This document shows, piece by piece, positions 36,375 through 44,946 of a stretch of 64,000 nucleotides of DNA. Made by a program: the position numbers and the translations under genes. Within the stretch, counting starts at the first letter, position 1, and each line of letters opens with the position of its first letter. Source of the stretch: Caenispirillum salinarum AK4 (GTDB lineage: Bacteria > Pseudomonadota > Alphaproteobacteria > Rhodospirillales > Rhodospirillaceae); NCBI RefSeq assembly GCF_000315795.1, contig NZ_ANHY01000021.1, positions 92,250-156,249 of the forward strand. The letters are read 5' to 3'. The notes under the pieces are model-generated. The model saw nothing but the letters and a program-made list of their open reading frames with translations. It had not been told where the DNA came from and did not search any database.

Positions 36375-36508
36375 CTTTCGCGCTTTTGACCGATCGGGAA
36401 AGGCTTCAGGCGTCGTCGTACCACCCCCGGCGGGCTGTGCGACCGCAGCCGGCGCCCTATCTGGGGAGCACGCCGCCCCGACTCGTGACCCAGGCTTGGG
36501 AGGAGTTC

Positions 36509-37174
36509 ATGCCGCAGACCCGTTCCATCGCCGCCGCCGCCCTGATCGCCGGGACGGCGGCGCTTGCGCTGGCCGGCCCGCCCGCCGCCATCGCCGCCCA
36601 GGAGGCCGCTCCGGGAGCGGGAGCAGCGGCCGCCGCCGCCAACGGGAACGGCAACGGCAACGGCGGCAAGGCGGTGAAGGAGGTCGTGCCGCTGACGGGC
36701 TCGGACATCGAGGCGTTCATGGCCTCCATCCCCGACGTGCAGATCTGGGCCATGCGCCAGGACGAGGAGACGCGCGCCCTGACGGAGCGCCGCTTCGACG
36801 CCGAAACCCTTGCCGCCGAGCCTTTCAGCGTCGGGCTCCAGCGCATCCAGGGCAGCCAGGCCTACGACGAGCTGACCGACACCATCCGCGCCCACGGCTT
36901 CACCGAGCCCGAGCAGTGGGCTGTGACCGCAGACCGTGTCATCCGTGCCCTGGCCGCCCTGCAGATGGAGGAAAGCGGCCCGACCCCCGACCAACTGGAC
37001 CAGACACGCCGGCAGGTGCTCAACAACCCCAACCTCTCGGCGGCGGAGAAGGAACAGATCCTGGCCTCGGTGGGGATGGCGACAGCCATGCGAAACGTGC
37101 CCGAGGGCGACCTTGAGGCCGTCACTCCCTACGCCGAGCAGCTAGCCGAAGCGTTGGGATCGCAGGAGGAATAA
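36509..37174 (+). CDS. Secreted protein, paralogue of the next gene
   Basis: The 221-aa product begins at ATG 36509 (AGGAG upstream; the in-frame extension to 36338 is not protein-like). It has a signal peptide (about 1-30), a Gly/Asn-rich linker, then a helical domain. Segments IEAFMASIPDVQIWA, QGSQAYDELTDTIRAHGF and TADRVIRALAAL recur in the next gene. I recognise no named family; the repeated domain suggests a periplasmic helical protein. Confidence 0.75.
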   Translation: MPQTRSIAAAALIAGTAALALAGPPAAIAAQEAAPGAGAAAAAANGNGNGNGGKAVKEVVPLTGSDIEAFMASIPDVQIWAMRQDEETRALTERRFDAETLAAEPFSVGLQRIQGSQAYDELTDTIRAHGFTEPEQWAVTADRVIRALAALQMEESGPTPDQLDQTRRQVLNNPNLSAAEKEQILASVGMATAMRNVPEGDLEAVTPYAEQLAEALGSQEE

Positions 37175-37272
37175 TCGGCGGCCCGCCTTCCGATCGCCAC
37201 GGTCGCGTGGCAGGGTGGACGCCGACCCGCCCCACCCGGACCGGACCCGACCGCAGATTGGAGACCGCGCCC

Positions 37273-37881
37273 ATGCGCCTTTGCCGCCGCCTGACCGCCC
37301 TCGCCTTGTCCGCAGCACTCGTGGCGGGCGTCGCCGCCAGCCTTCCCGGCGCGTCGGTCCTCGCGCCCACGGCCGCCCAGGCCGCGCAGGAGGAACGCGC
37401 GGCCCTGACCGACCGCACCATGGAAGCCTTCGTCGCCTCCATCCCCGCCATGCGCGCCTGGACGGAACAGCATGACGAGGCCACCCGCGCCGTGGCGCCG
37501 AAGGTGCTCAAGCCCTCTGCCCTGTCGGGCAATCCCTTCGCCCTGGTGGTCGAGGAATTGCGCGGCTCCGACGCCTACACCGCCATGGGTGCCACGGTGG
37601 GCCGCCACGGGTTCGACACGCCCGAAGCCTGGGCAGGCGTCGCCAACCGGGTCACCAAGGCGCTGGGCGTGCTCGCCAGCCGCACCGACCAGGCCGACAA
37701 CGCCCTCGCCGAAGCGCAGCGGGAGATCGAGACCAACCCCCAGATCACCGCCGAGGACCGCATGAAGCTGAAAGGGCTGTTGATGGCCCTCAGCCTGTTC
37801 GCCAACGCGCCGGAAGCCGACGTCGCGGTGGTCGCGCCCTATTCGGGCCGGATCGTGGAGGCGCTGCGGTCGCCGCTGTGA
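37273..37881 (+). CDS. Secreted protein, paralogue of the previous gene
   Basis: The 202-aa product has a signal peptide (about 1-38) and a helical domain with MEAFVASIPAMRAWTEQ, GSDAYTAMGATVGRHGF and VANRVTKALGVL, matching the previous gene. It lacks that gene's Gly/Asn linker. The ATG at 37273 follows GGAGACCGC. Tandem duplication and divergence explain the pair. Confidence 0.75.
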   Translation: MRLCRRLTALALSAALVAGVAASLPGASVLAPTAAQAAQEERAALTDRTMEAFVASIPAMRAWTEQHDEATRAVAPKVLKPSALSGNPFALVVEELRGSDAYTAMGATVGRHGFDTPEAWAGVANRVTKALGVLASRTDQADNALAEAQREIETNPQITAEDRMKLKGLLMALSLFANAPEADVAVVAPYSGRIVEALRSPL

Positions 37882-37976
37882 CCGGCTGTTACCCTCTGAT
37901 ACAGGCGCGGACGCACGGGCGTTACGTAGAACCGGCACAGTCCCCTCATCGACCCACATCGAAAGAGGACGTTTCC

Positions 37977-38582
37977 ATGAAGACCTTCGGCAAGACCCTG
38001 ATGATCGCCACCACCGCCGCCACCCTGGCCGCCGCCGCGCCGGCCCTGGCCCAGGGCGTGGGAAGCGGGCCCGACGGCGTGCCGCCGCGCTTCGCCGCCG
38101 CCGATACCGACAACGATGGGGCCGTCAGTCGCGCCGAGGCCGACGCCATGCACGCCGAGCGCTTCCAGAAGGCCGACGCCGACGGCGACGGCACGATCAC
38201 TGTGCAGGAGATGCAGGCCGCCCGCGCCGAGATGCGCGCCGAAATGATGGACCAGCGCGGCGGCATGGGCCGGCATGGCGGCATGCAGGGTGGTCATTCC
38301 GGCATGCATGGAGGCATGCATGGCAACTACGGCAAACATGGCGGCCATCACGGCATGAAGGACATGCACGGCGGCGGCACTGCCAGGCTGCAGCGGCTGC
38401 TGGAGGTGATGGACACCGACGGCTCGGGCGCCGTCAGCCAGGAGGAACTTCTGGCCCGCTTCAAGGAGCTGGACACCAACGACGACGGCGCCGTGACGGT
38501 GGCCGAGGCCCGCGATGGCATGCGGGCGATCATGCGGGAGGCGCGCACGGGCACGGCCGAGACGCCCGAGGCGGCCGAATAA
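37977..38582 (+). CDS. Secreted EF-hand protein with Met/His/Gly-rich linker
   Basis: The 201-aa product has a signal peptide ending AAPALAQ and four EF-hand loops: DTDNDGAVSRAE, DADGDGTITVQE, DTDGSGAVSQEE and DTNDDGAVTVAE. Between loops two and three is a Met/His/Gly-rich stretch (about residues 95-135) with repeated HGGM and GMHG units. Calcium binding is expected; the linker could also bind copper or other soft metals. The site AAAGAGGA precedes ATG 37977. Confidence 0.85.
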   Translation: MKTFGKTLMIATTAATLAAAAPALAQGVGSGPDGVPPRFAAADTDNDGAVSRAEADAMHAERFQKADADGDGTITVQEMQAARAEMRAEMMDQRGGMGRHGGMQGGHSGMHGGMHGNYGKHGGHHGMKDMHGGGTARLQRLLEVMDTDGSGAVSQEELLARFKELDTNDDGAVTVAEARDGMRAIMREARTGTAETPEAAE

Positions 38583-38640
38583 GCGGGAGCGGCCTCGGTA
38601 AACCGTCCCCGATGAGAACTCGGCAGGACGGGTAGCACCG

Positions 38641-38740
38641 TACGTGGATTCCTGCCTTCGCAGGAATAACGGTTATTTTTGTCTTTTAGAACAACATCTT
38701 GAAAAAAAACCGTCGCCCCTGCGAGAGCAGGGGCCCACCG
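38641..38740. repeat. Pair of mirrored palindromic repeats around an AT-rich core
   Basis: Left unit 38645-38672 contains ATTCCTGC-CTTC-GCAGGAAT; right unit 38711-38737 contains GCCCCTGC-GAGA-GCAGGGGC and lies in reverse orientation. The reversed right unit aligns with the left over 28 positions (TGG...CCTGC...CGCAGG...ACGG), with paired changes ATT/AAT to GCC/GGC. About 38 nt of AT-rich DNA lies between. It resembles REP/BIME-type repeats. Confidence 0.75.
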
Positions 38741-38820
38741 CCGGCGTGGCCCGCACTGGCACGCTCCCTTCCGAGATGCTCTTCGCTTTTCCTGCCCGCC
38801 TGGAAGCTGGGCAACACTGT

Positions 38821-40551
38821 TCACGCCGCGATCAGCTCGAACCTGTCCACGTCGACCAGTCCCATATCGGTGATCTTCAAATGAGGGATCACCGGCAGGG
38901 GCAGGAAGGCCAGTTGCAGGAACGGCTCCGGCAGGCCGCAGCCCATGGCGCGGACGACGTCACGCAGGGCGATCAGGTCCTCGCGCACGTCCTCGAACCG
39001 CTTGAGGCTCATGAGCCCCGCCATGGGCAGGGCCAGTTCCCCCAGCACCTTGCCGTCGCGCGCCGCGACGAAGCCGCCGCCCAGCTGCCGCAGGCGGTTG
39101 ACCGCGACCGCCATGTCATCGTCGGAGGCGCCGACCACGCAGACGTTGTGGCTGTCATGCCCCACCGAGGACGCCAGCGCGCCCTCGCGCAGGCCGAAGC
39201 CCTTCACGAAACCGCGGCCGATGTTGCGGTTGATGCCGTGGCGCGCCAGGACGCAGACCTTCAGCACGTCGCGCGCCACGTCGGGGTGGCGCAGGCCGGC
39301 CTTGTAGGGCAGGTCCATGGTCAGGTGCTCGGTGACGATCTTCCCCGCCCCGACCCCGATCACCGGCCCCGACGGGCCATTGGCGGGAACGGCGAAATCC
39401 TCAGCCCGCACGGGCGGCAGCTTCATGCTGTCCAGCCCCACGGGCGCCACCGCCGGCCGGTCCTCGAACAGCTCCGGCGTCACCCGGCGGCCGGCGGAAA
39501 TCACCGAGTGGACGTCGCAGGTCGCCAGGTCGTTGAGCAGCACGATGTCCGCCCGCCGGCCCGGCGCGATCAGCCCCCGGTCCGCCAGCCCGAAGCCCTG
39601 CGCCGCCGACCACGTCGCCGCGCGGTAGACGTGGGCCAGCGGCGCGCCGCCCGCGATGGCGCGGCGGATGACGTGGTCCAGGTGGCCTTCCTCGTGGATG
39701 TCCAGCGGATTGCGGTCGTCGGTGCAGAACCCGCAGAAGGCCGAGGTTTCCGCCGTCAGGGCCGGCGTCAAAGCGTCCACGTCCTTGGACACCGTGCCCT
39801 CGCGGATGAGCAGCTGCATCCCCTTGCGCAGCTTCTCCATGGCCTCGGGCAGCGTGGTCGTCTCGTGGCAGTTGCGAATGCCGCACGACAGGTAGGCGTT
39901 GAGGTCGCGCCCGCTGACCAGCGGCGAATGGCCGTCGATGACGCCGTCCTGGAAGGCCGCCAGCTTTTCCATGACGCCGGGGTCCTTGTTCAGCACCCCC
40001 GGAACGTTCATGAACTCCGCCAGCCCCAGCGCCTTGGGATGGCCGTGGAAGGCCAGAAGGTCGGCTGCCGACAGCGTGGCGGCCGAGGTTTCCAGATGAG
40101 TCGCCGGCACGCAGGAGGACATCTGCACCCGCAGATCCAGCGCCGTGCCCTCGGCGGCACGGGTGAAGTAGTCGAGCCCGGTCCCGCCCAGCACGTTGCA
40201 CATCTCGTGCGGGTCGCAGATGGCGGTGGTGGTGCCGCGCGGCAGGACGCAGCGGTCGAACTCCATCGGCGAGACCAGGGTGGACTCGCAGTGCACGTGC
40301 GTGTCGATGAAGCCCGGCACGCAGACCAGGTCGCGGCCGTCGATTTCCTCGGCGCCGTCGTAGGACTCATAGGTGCCGACGATGCGGTCGCCGCAGACCG
40401 CAATGTCGCCCTCGGCGACCTCGCCGGTGACGACGTTCAGGAAGCGGGTGTTCTTGATGACCAGGTCGGCGCGGCTGCGCGCCATCGCCTGGTCGACACA
40501 ACGGCCGAGAAAGGCCGGGTTCTTGTGATCGGGGGCGGGCCGGGGCGCCAT
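38821..40551 (-). CDS. ade: Adenine deaminase
   Basis: The 576-aa amidohydrolase deaminates adenine to hypoxanthine. Metal and active-site segments are DTHVHCESTLV, DPHEMCNVLG and GIRNCHETT, followed by ATWSAAQGFGLADRG and a C-terminal domain with GHDSHNVCVVG. ATG 40551 has AGGAG 6 nt upstream. It is a single-gene unit flanked by intergenic repeats. Confidence 0.92.
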   Translation of the reverse strand: MAPRPAPDHKNPAFLGRCVDQAMARSRADLVIKNTRFLNVVTGEVAEGDIAVCGDRIVGTYESYDGAEEIDGRDLVCVPGFIDTHVHCESTLVSPMEFDRCVLPRGTTTAICDPHEMCNVLGGTGLDYFTRAAEGTALDLRVQMSSCVPATHLETSAATLSAADLLAFHGHPKALGLAEFMNVPGVLNKDPGVMEKLAAFQDGVIDGHSPLVSGRDLNAYLSCGIRNCHETTTLPEAMEKLRKGMQLLIREGTVSKDVDALTPALTAETSAFCGFCTDDRNPLDIHEEGHLDHVIRRAIAGGAPLAHVYRAATWSAAQGFGLADRGLIAPGRRADIVLLNDLATCDVHSVISAGRRVTPELFEDRPAVAPVGLDSMKLPPVRAEDFAVPANGPSGPVIGVGAGKIVTEHLTMDLPYKAGLRHPDVARDVLKVCVLARHGINRNIGRGFVKGFGLREGALASSVGHDSHNVCVVGASDDDMAVAVNRLRQLGGGFVAARDGKVLGELALPMAGLMSLKRFEDVREDLIALRDVVRAMGCGLPEPFLQLAFLPLPVIPHLKITDMGLVDVDRFELIAA

Positions 40552-40665
40552 GGGTGGTCTCCTATGGGTGGCGTCGGTGCGCTTTCCCACAAGATCGTGC
40601 GTCTCGCCCCGGTTCGGAACCCCTTATGATGCTTTTCGGTTTCGGCGCAGGCGCCAAAACCGACG

Positions 40666-40708
40666 CTGTGTACTCCGCACACGCCTTCGGCTCCGGGACC
40701 CTGTTCGC
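40666..40708 (+). repeat. Dispersed intergenic element, copy B
   Basis: This is the second copy of the element at 36336-36374; it carries a 4-nt insertion (ACTC) after CTGTGT. It lies between ade and the small membrane-protein gene at 40748. Confidence 0.6.
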
Positions 40709-40747
40709 GGTCTCCGTCCACAGGCGTGGCCGGAAACCGCTCTGAAA

Positions 40748-40990
40748 TCACGCGAACAGCCCCACGATGATGACCACCGCGATCACCACGCCCAGCACGA
40801 TCAGGGTGGTGCGCAGGGTCTTGCTCTTGGGCGGCTCGCCTTCGGCGCCCAGGCCCTTGCGCGCGCTGGTGGTTTCCGTCGCGGCCCCGGTGGAGGTGGA
40901 CGGGCGCGGCTGGTTCGGCGGGCTCTCGTGCGGAACGGCCTTGTCCGTGTCCGTCTTCGGGCGGGGCTCGTCGGTCGGACGATCAGCCAT
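40748..40990 (-). CDS. Small C-terminally anchored membrane protein
   Basis: This 80-aa protein has a charged, Pro/Thr-rich N-terminus and one C-terminal TM helix (TLIVLGVVIAVVIIVGLFA). ATG 40990 has AGGT 7 nt upstream; the longer frame starts at 41023. Tail-anchored small proteins of this shape have varied roles. No family is recognised. Confidence 0.55.
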   Translation of the reverse strand: MADRPTDEPRPKTDTDKAVPHESPPNQPRPSTSTGAATETTSARKGLGAEGEPPKSKTLRTTLIVLGVVIAVVIIVGLFA

Positions 40991-41094
40991 GGGAATACCT
41001 CCCGTTTCTGGGTGAACCTGCATGAAAAACGCAGGGACACCGCCTCGGGTGGCGAAGTTTCATCATGCGGCGCGGCAGCGGCGCGCGACGCCGC

Positions 41095-41901
41095 CTACTC
41101 CGCCGCCGTTCCCCGCCGCCGTGCCGCCACCAGCTCGGCCAGGCAATCATCGTCCAGGGGCTCGATGGGCGTGAAGTCGCGGTGGGCGATCCATTCCTTG
41201 CGTTTGAAGCGGCGGATGTGGTTTTCCACCTCGCACAGGCTCAGATAGACGATGGTCCGGCCGAAGGGGCTGATGTTGGGCGGGCTGGCGTGCACCAGGT
41301 TGGAGTGGAACATCAACACCGACCCCGCCTTGCCCATGGGCGCGACGATGCCGCCGGCTTCCGCCAGTTCGGCCACCTTGGCGCGGTCGAGCGTCCACAG
41401 CGGATAGCTGGTGGTCTCCAGGTCGTGCCCGGCCTCCTGCACGCCCGCCTTGTGGCTGCCGGGGATGACCATGAGCGGCCCGTTCGCCACCGTCACGTCG
41501 TCCAGGAACACGGCGATGTTCATGGCGCGCGCCTCGGGCATGTCGTCGTCGTTCTTCCAGGTGCCGTAGTCCTGGTGCCACTGCCAGACCTCGCCGTCGA
41601 ACGGCGCCTTGGCGTTGATCTTGTACTGGTGCATGTAGACCTGCCCGTCGAGCAACTGCATCACCGGCTCGATCAGGCGCGGGTGTCGGCCCAGGCGGCG
41701 GAACGGTTCGGAATAGGTGTGGGCGGCGAAGGCCGTGCGGGCGACGCCGCTGGTCTCCCGCCAGACCTCTTCCCGATCGAGCGTGAAGACGTGGGCGGCC
41801 TCGTCCCGCAGGACGGCGGTTTCGTCGGCGGAGAACGTGTCGGGCAGGAACAGGTAGCCTTCGTCACGGAAACGCGCGACCTGATCTTCGGACAGTCGCA
41901 T
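41095..41901 (-). CDS. Phytanoyl-CoA dioxygenase family protein
   Basis: The 268-aa Fe(II)/2-oxoglutarate oxygenase has the HxD part in WQWHQDYGTW and a distal His in FHSNLVHAS, plus FGRTIVYLS with a possible 2-oxoglutarate Arg. ATG 41901 has GGAG 9 nt upstream; ATG 41910 abuts that site. The substrate is unclear. Ectoine hydroxylase shares motifs but no ectoine genes are nearby. Confidence 0.8.
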   Translation of the reverse strand: MRLSEDQVARFRDEGYLFLPDTFSADETAVLRDEAAHVFTLDREEVWRETSGVARTAFAAHTYSEPFRRLGRHPRLIEPVMQLLDGQVYMHQYKINAKAPFDGEVWQWHQDYGTWKNDDDMPEARAMNIAVFLDDVTVANGPLMVIPGSHKAGVQEAGHDLETTSYPLWTLDRAKVAELAEAGGIVAPMGKAGSVLMFHSNLVHASPPNISPFGRTIVYLSLCEVENHIRRFKRKEWIAHRDFTPIEPLDDDCLAELVAARRRGTAAE

Positions 41902-42018
41902 GGCAGGCATCTCCCGGCGGCCTGGGGGTGTTCGTTATTCCTTCAAGCATCACCTGTCCTCGCGGCGCACAACAACGCCAGGGAAGCCAGGGGAATGCAT
42001 CCTGCGCGCGCACGGCAA

Positions 42019-42052
42019 GAGCCCGCCGGACCCGGGGAAATCCGACGGGCTC
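42019..42052 (-). terminator. Terminator-like hairpin after soxD
   Basis: A 12-position stem (GAGCCCGCCGGA at 42019-42030 with TCCGACGGGCTC at 42041-42052) has one mismatch. It lies 22 nt after the soxD stop. Confidence 0.7.
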
Positions 42053-42073
42053 AAGTGACGTCGGTCGGCCGTG

Positions 42074-42739
42074 TCAGTCCACGGCCACGCCGCCGCCATC
42101 CTCCGGCGTCACATCGATCTGCGCCGCGCGGCCGACGATTTCCGTCGGGACGTCGCAGTCCTTCATGCACACCACCTCGGGCTGGGCATCGGGACGCGGG
42201 TCCTCGATGAAGCCGTCGGCGTTGGGCATCTCGATGCTGCCGATGGTTTCGTTGCTGACGACGAAATCATCCTCGACCACGTTGTTCACCCACAGGATGA
42301 AGGCGGTCAGGGCATAAGTCTGGTCCGGCGTCAGCGACTGCGCGTTGCCGAACGGCATGGCGCGGTAGATGTAGTCGTAGAGCGTGGAGGCGTGCGGCCA
42401 GTAGCTGCCCGGCGTCTTCACCGGGTTGGGACCGGCCAGCGATCCCTCGCCGCCCATGAGCACGGGGTAGCGGCCCGCGCCTTCCGCGAACTCGCCATGA
42501 CAGTGGGCGCACTGCTCCAGGTAGACCTCCTCGCCTTCCATGGCGTCGCCCTGGCCCACCGGCGCGTCCTTGCCGTCGGGCCGGACGTCGATGTTCCAGC
42601 CCTTCACCTGTTCGGGCGTGGCTTCGGTGCCGAGGCCGAGCTTCAGGCCGTCACCGGCCCAGGCGGCCGTGGCGAGACCCAGGCCGACGACAGCGCCGGC
42701 CGTGGCCGCGATGAGGCGCGTCTTAACCGAGACGGACAT
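42074..42739 (-). CDS. soxD: SoxD, c-type cytochrome subunit of sulfane dehydrogenase
   Basis: The 221-aa secreted cytochrome c (signal about 1-28, ending TAAWA) has one CAHCH heme site near residue 78. SoxD accepts electrons from SoxC when the SoxY-bound sulfane sulfur is oxidised in the periplasm. The start ATG 42739 has GGAGG 6 nt upstream and overlaps soxC by 17 nt; TTG 42745 is a weaker alternative. Confidence 0.92.
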   Translation of the reverse strand: MSVSVKTRLIAATAGAVVGLGLATAAWAGDGLKLGLGTEATPEQVKGWNIDVRPDGKDAPVGQGDAMEGEEVYLEQCAHCHGEFAEGAGRYPVLMGGEGSLAGPNPVKTPGSYWPHASTLYDYIYRAMPFGNAQSLTPDQTYALTAFILWVNNVVEDDFVVSNETIGSIEMPNADGFIEDPRPDAQPEVVCMKDCDVPTEIVGRAAQIDVTPEDGGGVAVD

Positions 42740-44066
42740 TTTCAACCTCCCCGTTCTTGTTCACCAGCCAGGTCTGGATGGAGTTGTTGTGGTAGACGGA
42801 ATGGGTGCCGCGCACCTTCTGCAGCGCCTGCATGGTGGGCTGCACCACGCCGTGCTCGTCGATGCAGCGCGACTGCATCAGCAGTTCCTGGCCGGTGTAT
42901 TCGAACGGCATGCGGAACATGACCATGGACTTGTCCAGCACCGGCTGGTCGAGCTGGGCTTCCTGCCAGTTGCGGCCGCCGTCCAGCGAGACGTCGACGC
43001 GCTTGACCTTGCCGCGCCCCGACCACGCCAGGCCGCGCAACTGGTTCAGGCCCTTGTGCAGGACCGGCTTTTCCGGCGACGGAGAGGTGATGACCGACTT
43101 GGGGTCCATCTCCCAGGTGAACAGCCGCGCCTTGCCGTTGGGCATCAGGTCGGTGTACTTGCTGGTTTCCTCGCGGGCGAACCAGGGCTTGTCGCCCACC
43201 TCGATGCGGCGGATCCACTTCACCCACATGTTGCCTTCCCAGCCCGGCACCACCAGGCGCAGCGGGTAGCCGTTGCCGGGCCGCAGCGCCTCGCCGTTCA
43301 TGGCCCAGGCGAGCATGCAGTCGTCCAGCGCCTTTTCCATGGGGATGGAGCGGTTCATGCCTGCCGAGTCACCGCCCTCGGCCATGATCCACTTGCCGTT
43401 CGGCTTGACCCCGGCCTCCTCCAGCACGGTGCGCAGCGGCACGCCGGTGTACTGGACGTTGTGGATCATGCCGTGGGTGAACTGCACGCCGTTTAGCTGG
43501 GCGCCGCGCCACTCCATGCCGCTGTTGGCCGCGCACTCCAGGAAGTAGAAGCGGCTGACCGACGGCATCCGCATCAGGTCCTGCAGCGTGAAGACCAGCG
43601 GCTTGTCCACCAGGCCGTTGATCATCAGCCGGAAGTCCACCGGGTTCACGATGGCCGCGCCGCCGTGGTGACGCTCGAAGCAGACACCGTTGGGGGTGAC
43701 GAAGCCGTGCATGTCCTGGATGGGCGTGAAGTTGATGGACGCCTCGCGGGTCGCCGTCAGCCACTCCACCGACCGGCGCACCACGTCCTTCTCGTACTCC
43801 GACGGCAGGCCGTAGGGCTGCCAGTCCACGGAATAGCCCAGGTACTTGTTCCACTCCGGCACGTTGGGCGGCAGGTTCTCCGGGTTCGCCTCGGCCATGG
43901 TCGCCGCGCCGGCGGGGAACGCCTTGCCGCCGACCAGCCCGGCGGCGCCCACGGCACCCACGGCGGCCGCGCTGCGGCGCAGGAAGTTGCGTCGGCCGGT
44001 GTCGGCGACGGGCGCCTCGGGCGCCGGCGTCTGGGTCCGCCCGACGGGCGTCGCGTCCCTTTTCAT
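42723..44066 (-). CDS. soxC: SoxC, molybdenum subunit of sulfane dehydrogenase
   Basis: The 447-aa sulfite-oxidase-family molybdoenzyme has a twin-arginine signal (GRRNFLRR) and the cofactor-binding Cys in FYFLECAANSG. With SoxD it oxidises SoxY-bound sulfane sulfur so that thiosulfate is completely oxidised without sulfur globules. ATG 44066 has GGAGG 8 nt upstream; ATG 44072 lies only 2 nt from that site. soxD follows with overlap. Confidence 0.95.
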   Translation of the reverse strand: MKRDATPVGRTQTPAPEAPVADTGRRNFLRRSAAAVGAVGAAGLVGGKAFPAGAATMAEANPENLPPNVPEWNKYLGYSVDWQPYGLPSEYEKDVVRRSVEWLTATREASINFTPIQDMHGFVTPNGVCFERHHGGAAIVNPVDFRLMINGLVDKPLVFTLQDLMRMPSVSRFYFLECAANSGMEWRGAQLNGVQFTHGMIHNVQYTGVPLRTVLEEAGVKPNGKWIMAEGGDSAGMNRSIPMEKALDDCMLAWAMNGEALRPGNGYPLRLVVPGWEGNMWVKWIRRIEVGDKPWFAREETSKYTDLMPNGKARLFTWEMDPKSVITSPSPEKPVLHKGLNQLRGLAWSGRGKVKRVDVSLDGGRNWQEAQLDQPVLDKSMVMFRMPFEYTGQELLMQSRCIDEHGVVQPTMQALQKVRGTHSVYHNNSIQTWLVNKNGEVENVRLG

Positions 44067-44284
44067 GCTCATGTCCTCCCTGATCCTGAACTGTGGCGAG
44101 CGGGGCTCGCTGGAATGTGATCTGGCTTGTGTCGTATGTCCGATTGTCGGGCTGGAAGTGCGTCGCGCTTTGGGCCACCATGTCGCTCAGCGGCCCGCCC
44201 GCGCCGCCATGCCGCGCATTCGATCGTCGAGCGCGGCAGCGGCGGCGGACAATCCTCCGGGCCGCCATCCAGGGAGGCCCGCAG

Positions 44285-44776
44285 GTGCTTGACATGACGA
44301 AGAAAATCGCTCGCCGCCGCGTTACGGGCGGCCTTGTGGCGGTCGCCGCGCTGATGCTGGCGGCGCCCGTTCCCCTCGCCCCGGCCCAGGCGGCCGAGCT
44401 GGAGTTCGCCGATCCGCCGCCGGGGTTCGACACCCCGCGCAAGATCATGCTGCAACTGACCAGCGACGACGAGAAGACGGTCAACAACGTGCTGTGGAAC
44501 GCCATCAACCTGCAGAAATTCTACGGGTTCGATAACGTCCAGCTCGCCATCGTCGCCTATGGCGACGGCATGAAGGCGCTGTACAAGGACAGCCCCGTCG
44601 CCGAGCGAATCGAGAACCAGCTGAAGTTCAACATCGAATACATCGGCTGCAAGAACACCATGGACACCACCGACCGCGCACCCGACGACCTGATCGAGGG
44701 CGTCGAATGGGTGCAGGCCGGCATCGCCGCCATCGTGGAACGCCAGTTGGACGGCTGGGTCTACATCGCCCCCTGA
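44285..44776 (+). CDS. Secreted DsrE-family protein inside the sox cluster
   Basis: The 163-aa protein has a signal peptide (about residues 8-36) and a DsrE/DsrF-like fold (KIMLQLTSDDEKTVNNVLWN, then VQLAIVAYGDGMKAL and EYIGCKNTM with one Cys). DsrE-like proteins bind or carry sulfur. GTG 44285 has AGGGAGG 7 nt upstream and is preferred; ATG 44294 is in frame. It is on the strand opposite to all sox structural genes. Confidence 0.82.
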   Translation: MLDMTKKIARRRVTGGLVAVAALMLAAPVPLAPAQAAELEFADPPPGFDTPRKIMLQLTSDDEKTVNNVLWNAINLQKFYGFDNVQLAIVAYGDGMKALYKDSPVAERIENQLKFNIEYIGCKNTMDTTDRAPDDLIEGVEWVQAGIAAIVERQLDGWVYIAP

Positions 44777-44900
44777 CAGGGCCGCGCGGGCGCGTGGGCG
44801 GGCCGCATTGGGTCCGCCACGCCCCGGCGCCGGGGCGCGCGTGTCGATATCGTCCAGGCCAGTCATGGCCGATGTCTCCCCGGTATCACGTGCTTTCAAG

Positions 44901-44932
44901 GCGGCCGCCGTCCGCGCTCGGTCGGCGGCCGC
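44901..44932 (-). terminator. Hairpin after soxB
   Basis: Perfect 10-bp arms GCGGCCGCCG (44901-44910) and CGGCGGCCGC (44923-44932) lie 15 nt after the soxB stop on its strand. A short pyrimidine run follows, without a real T-tract. Confidence 0.55.
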
Positions 44933-44946
44933 GCCGGTGCGGTTCC

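Noticed and set aside
38644..40629. 661-codon plus-strand ORF antisense to adenine deaminase
   Set aside because: It is a shadow of ade and starts within the palindromic repeat.
41095..41901. Ectoine hydroxylase (EctD)
   Set aside because: Shared motifs are those of the wider phytanoyl-CoA dioxygenase family; no ectoine genes are nearby.
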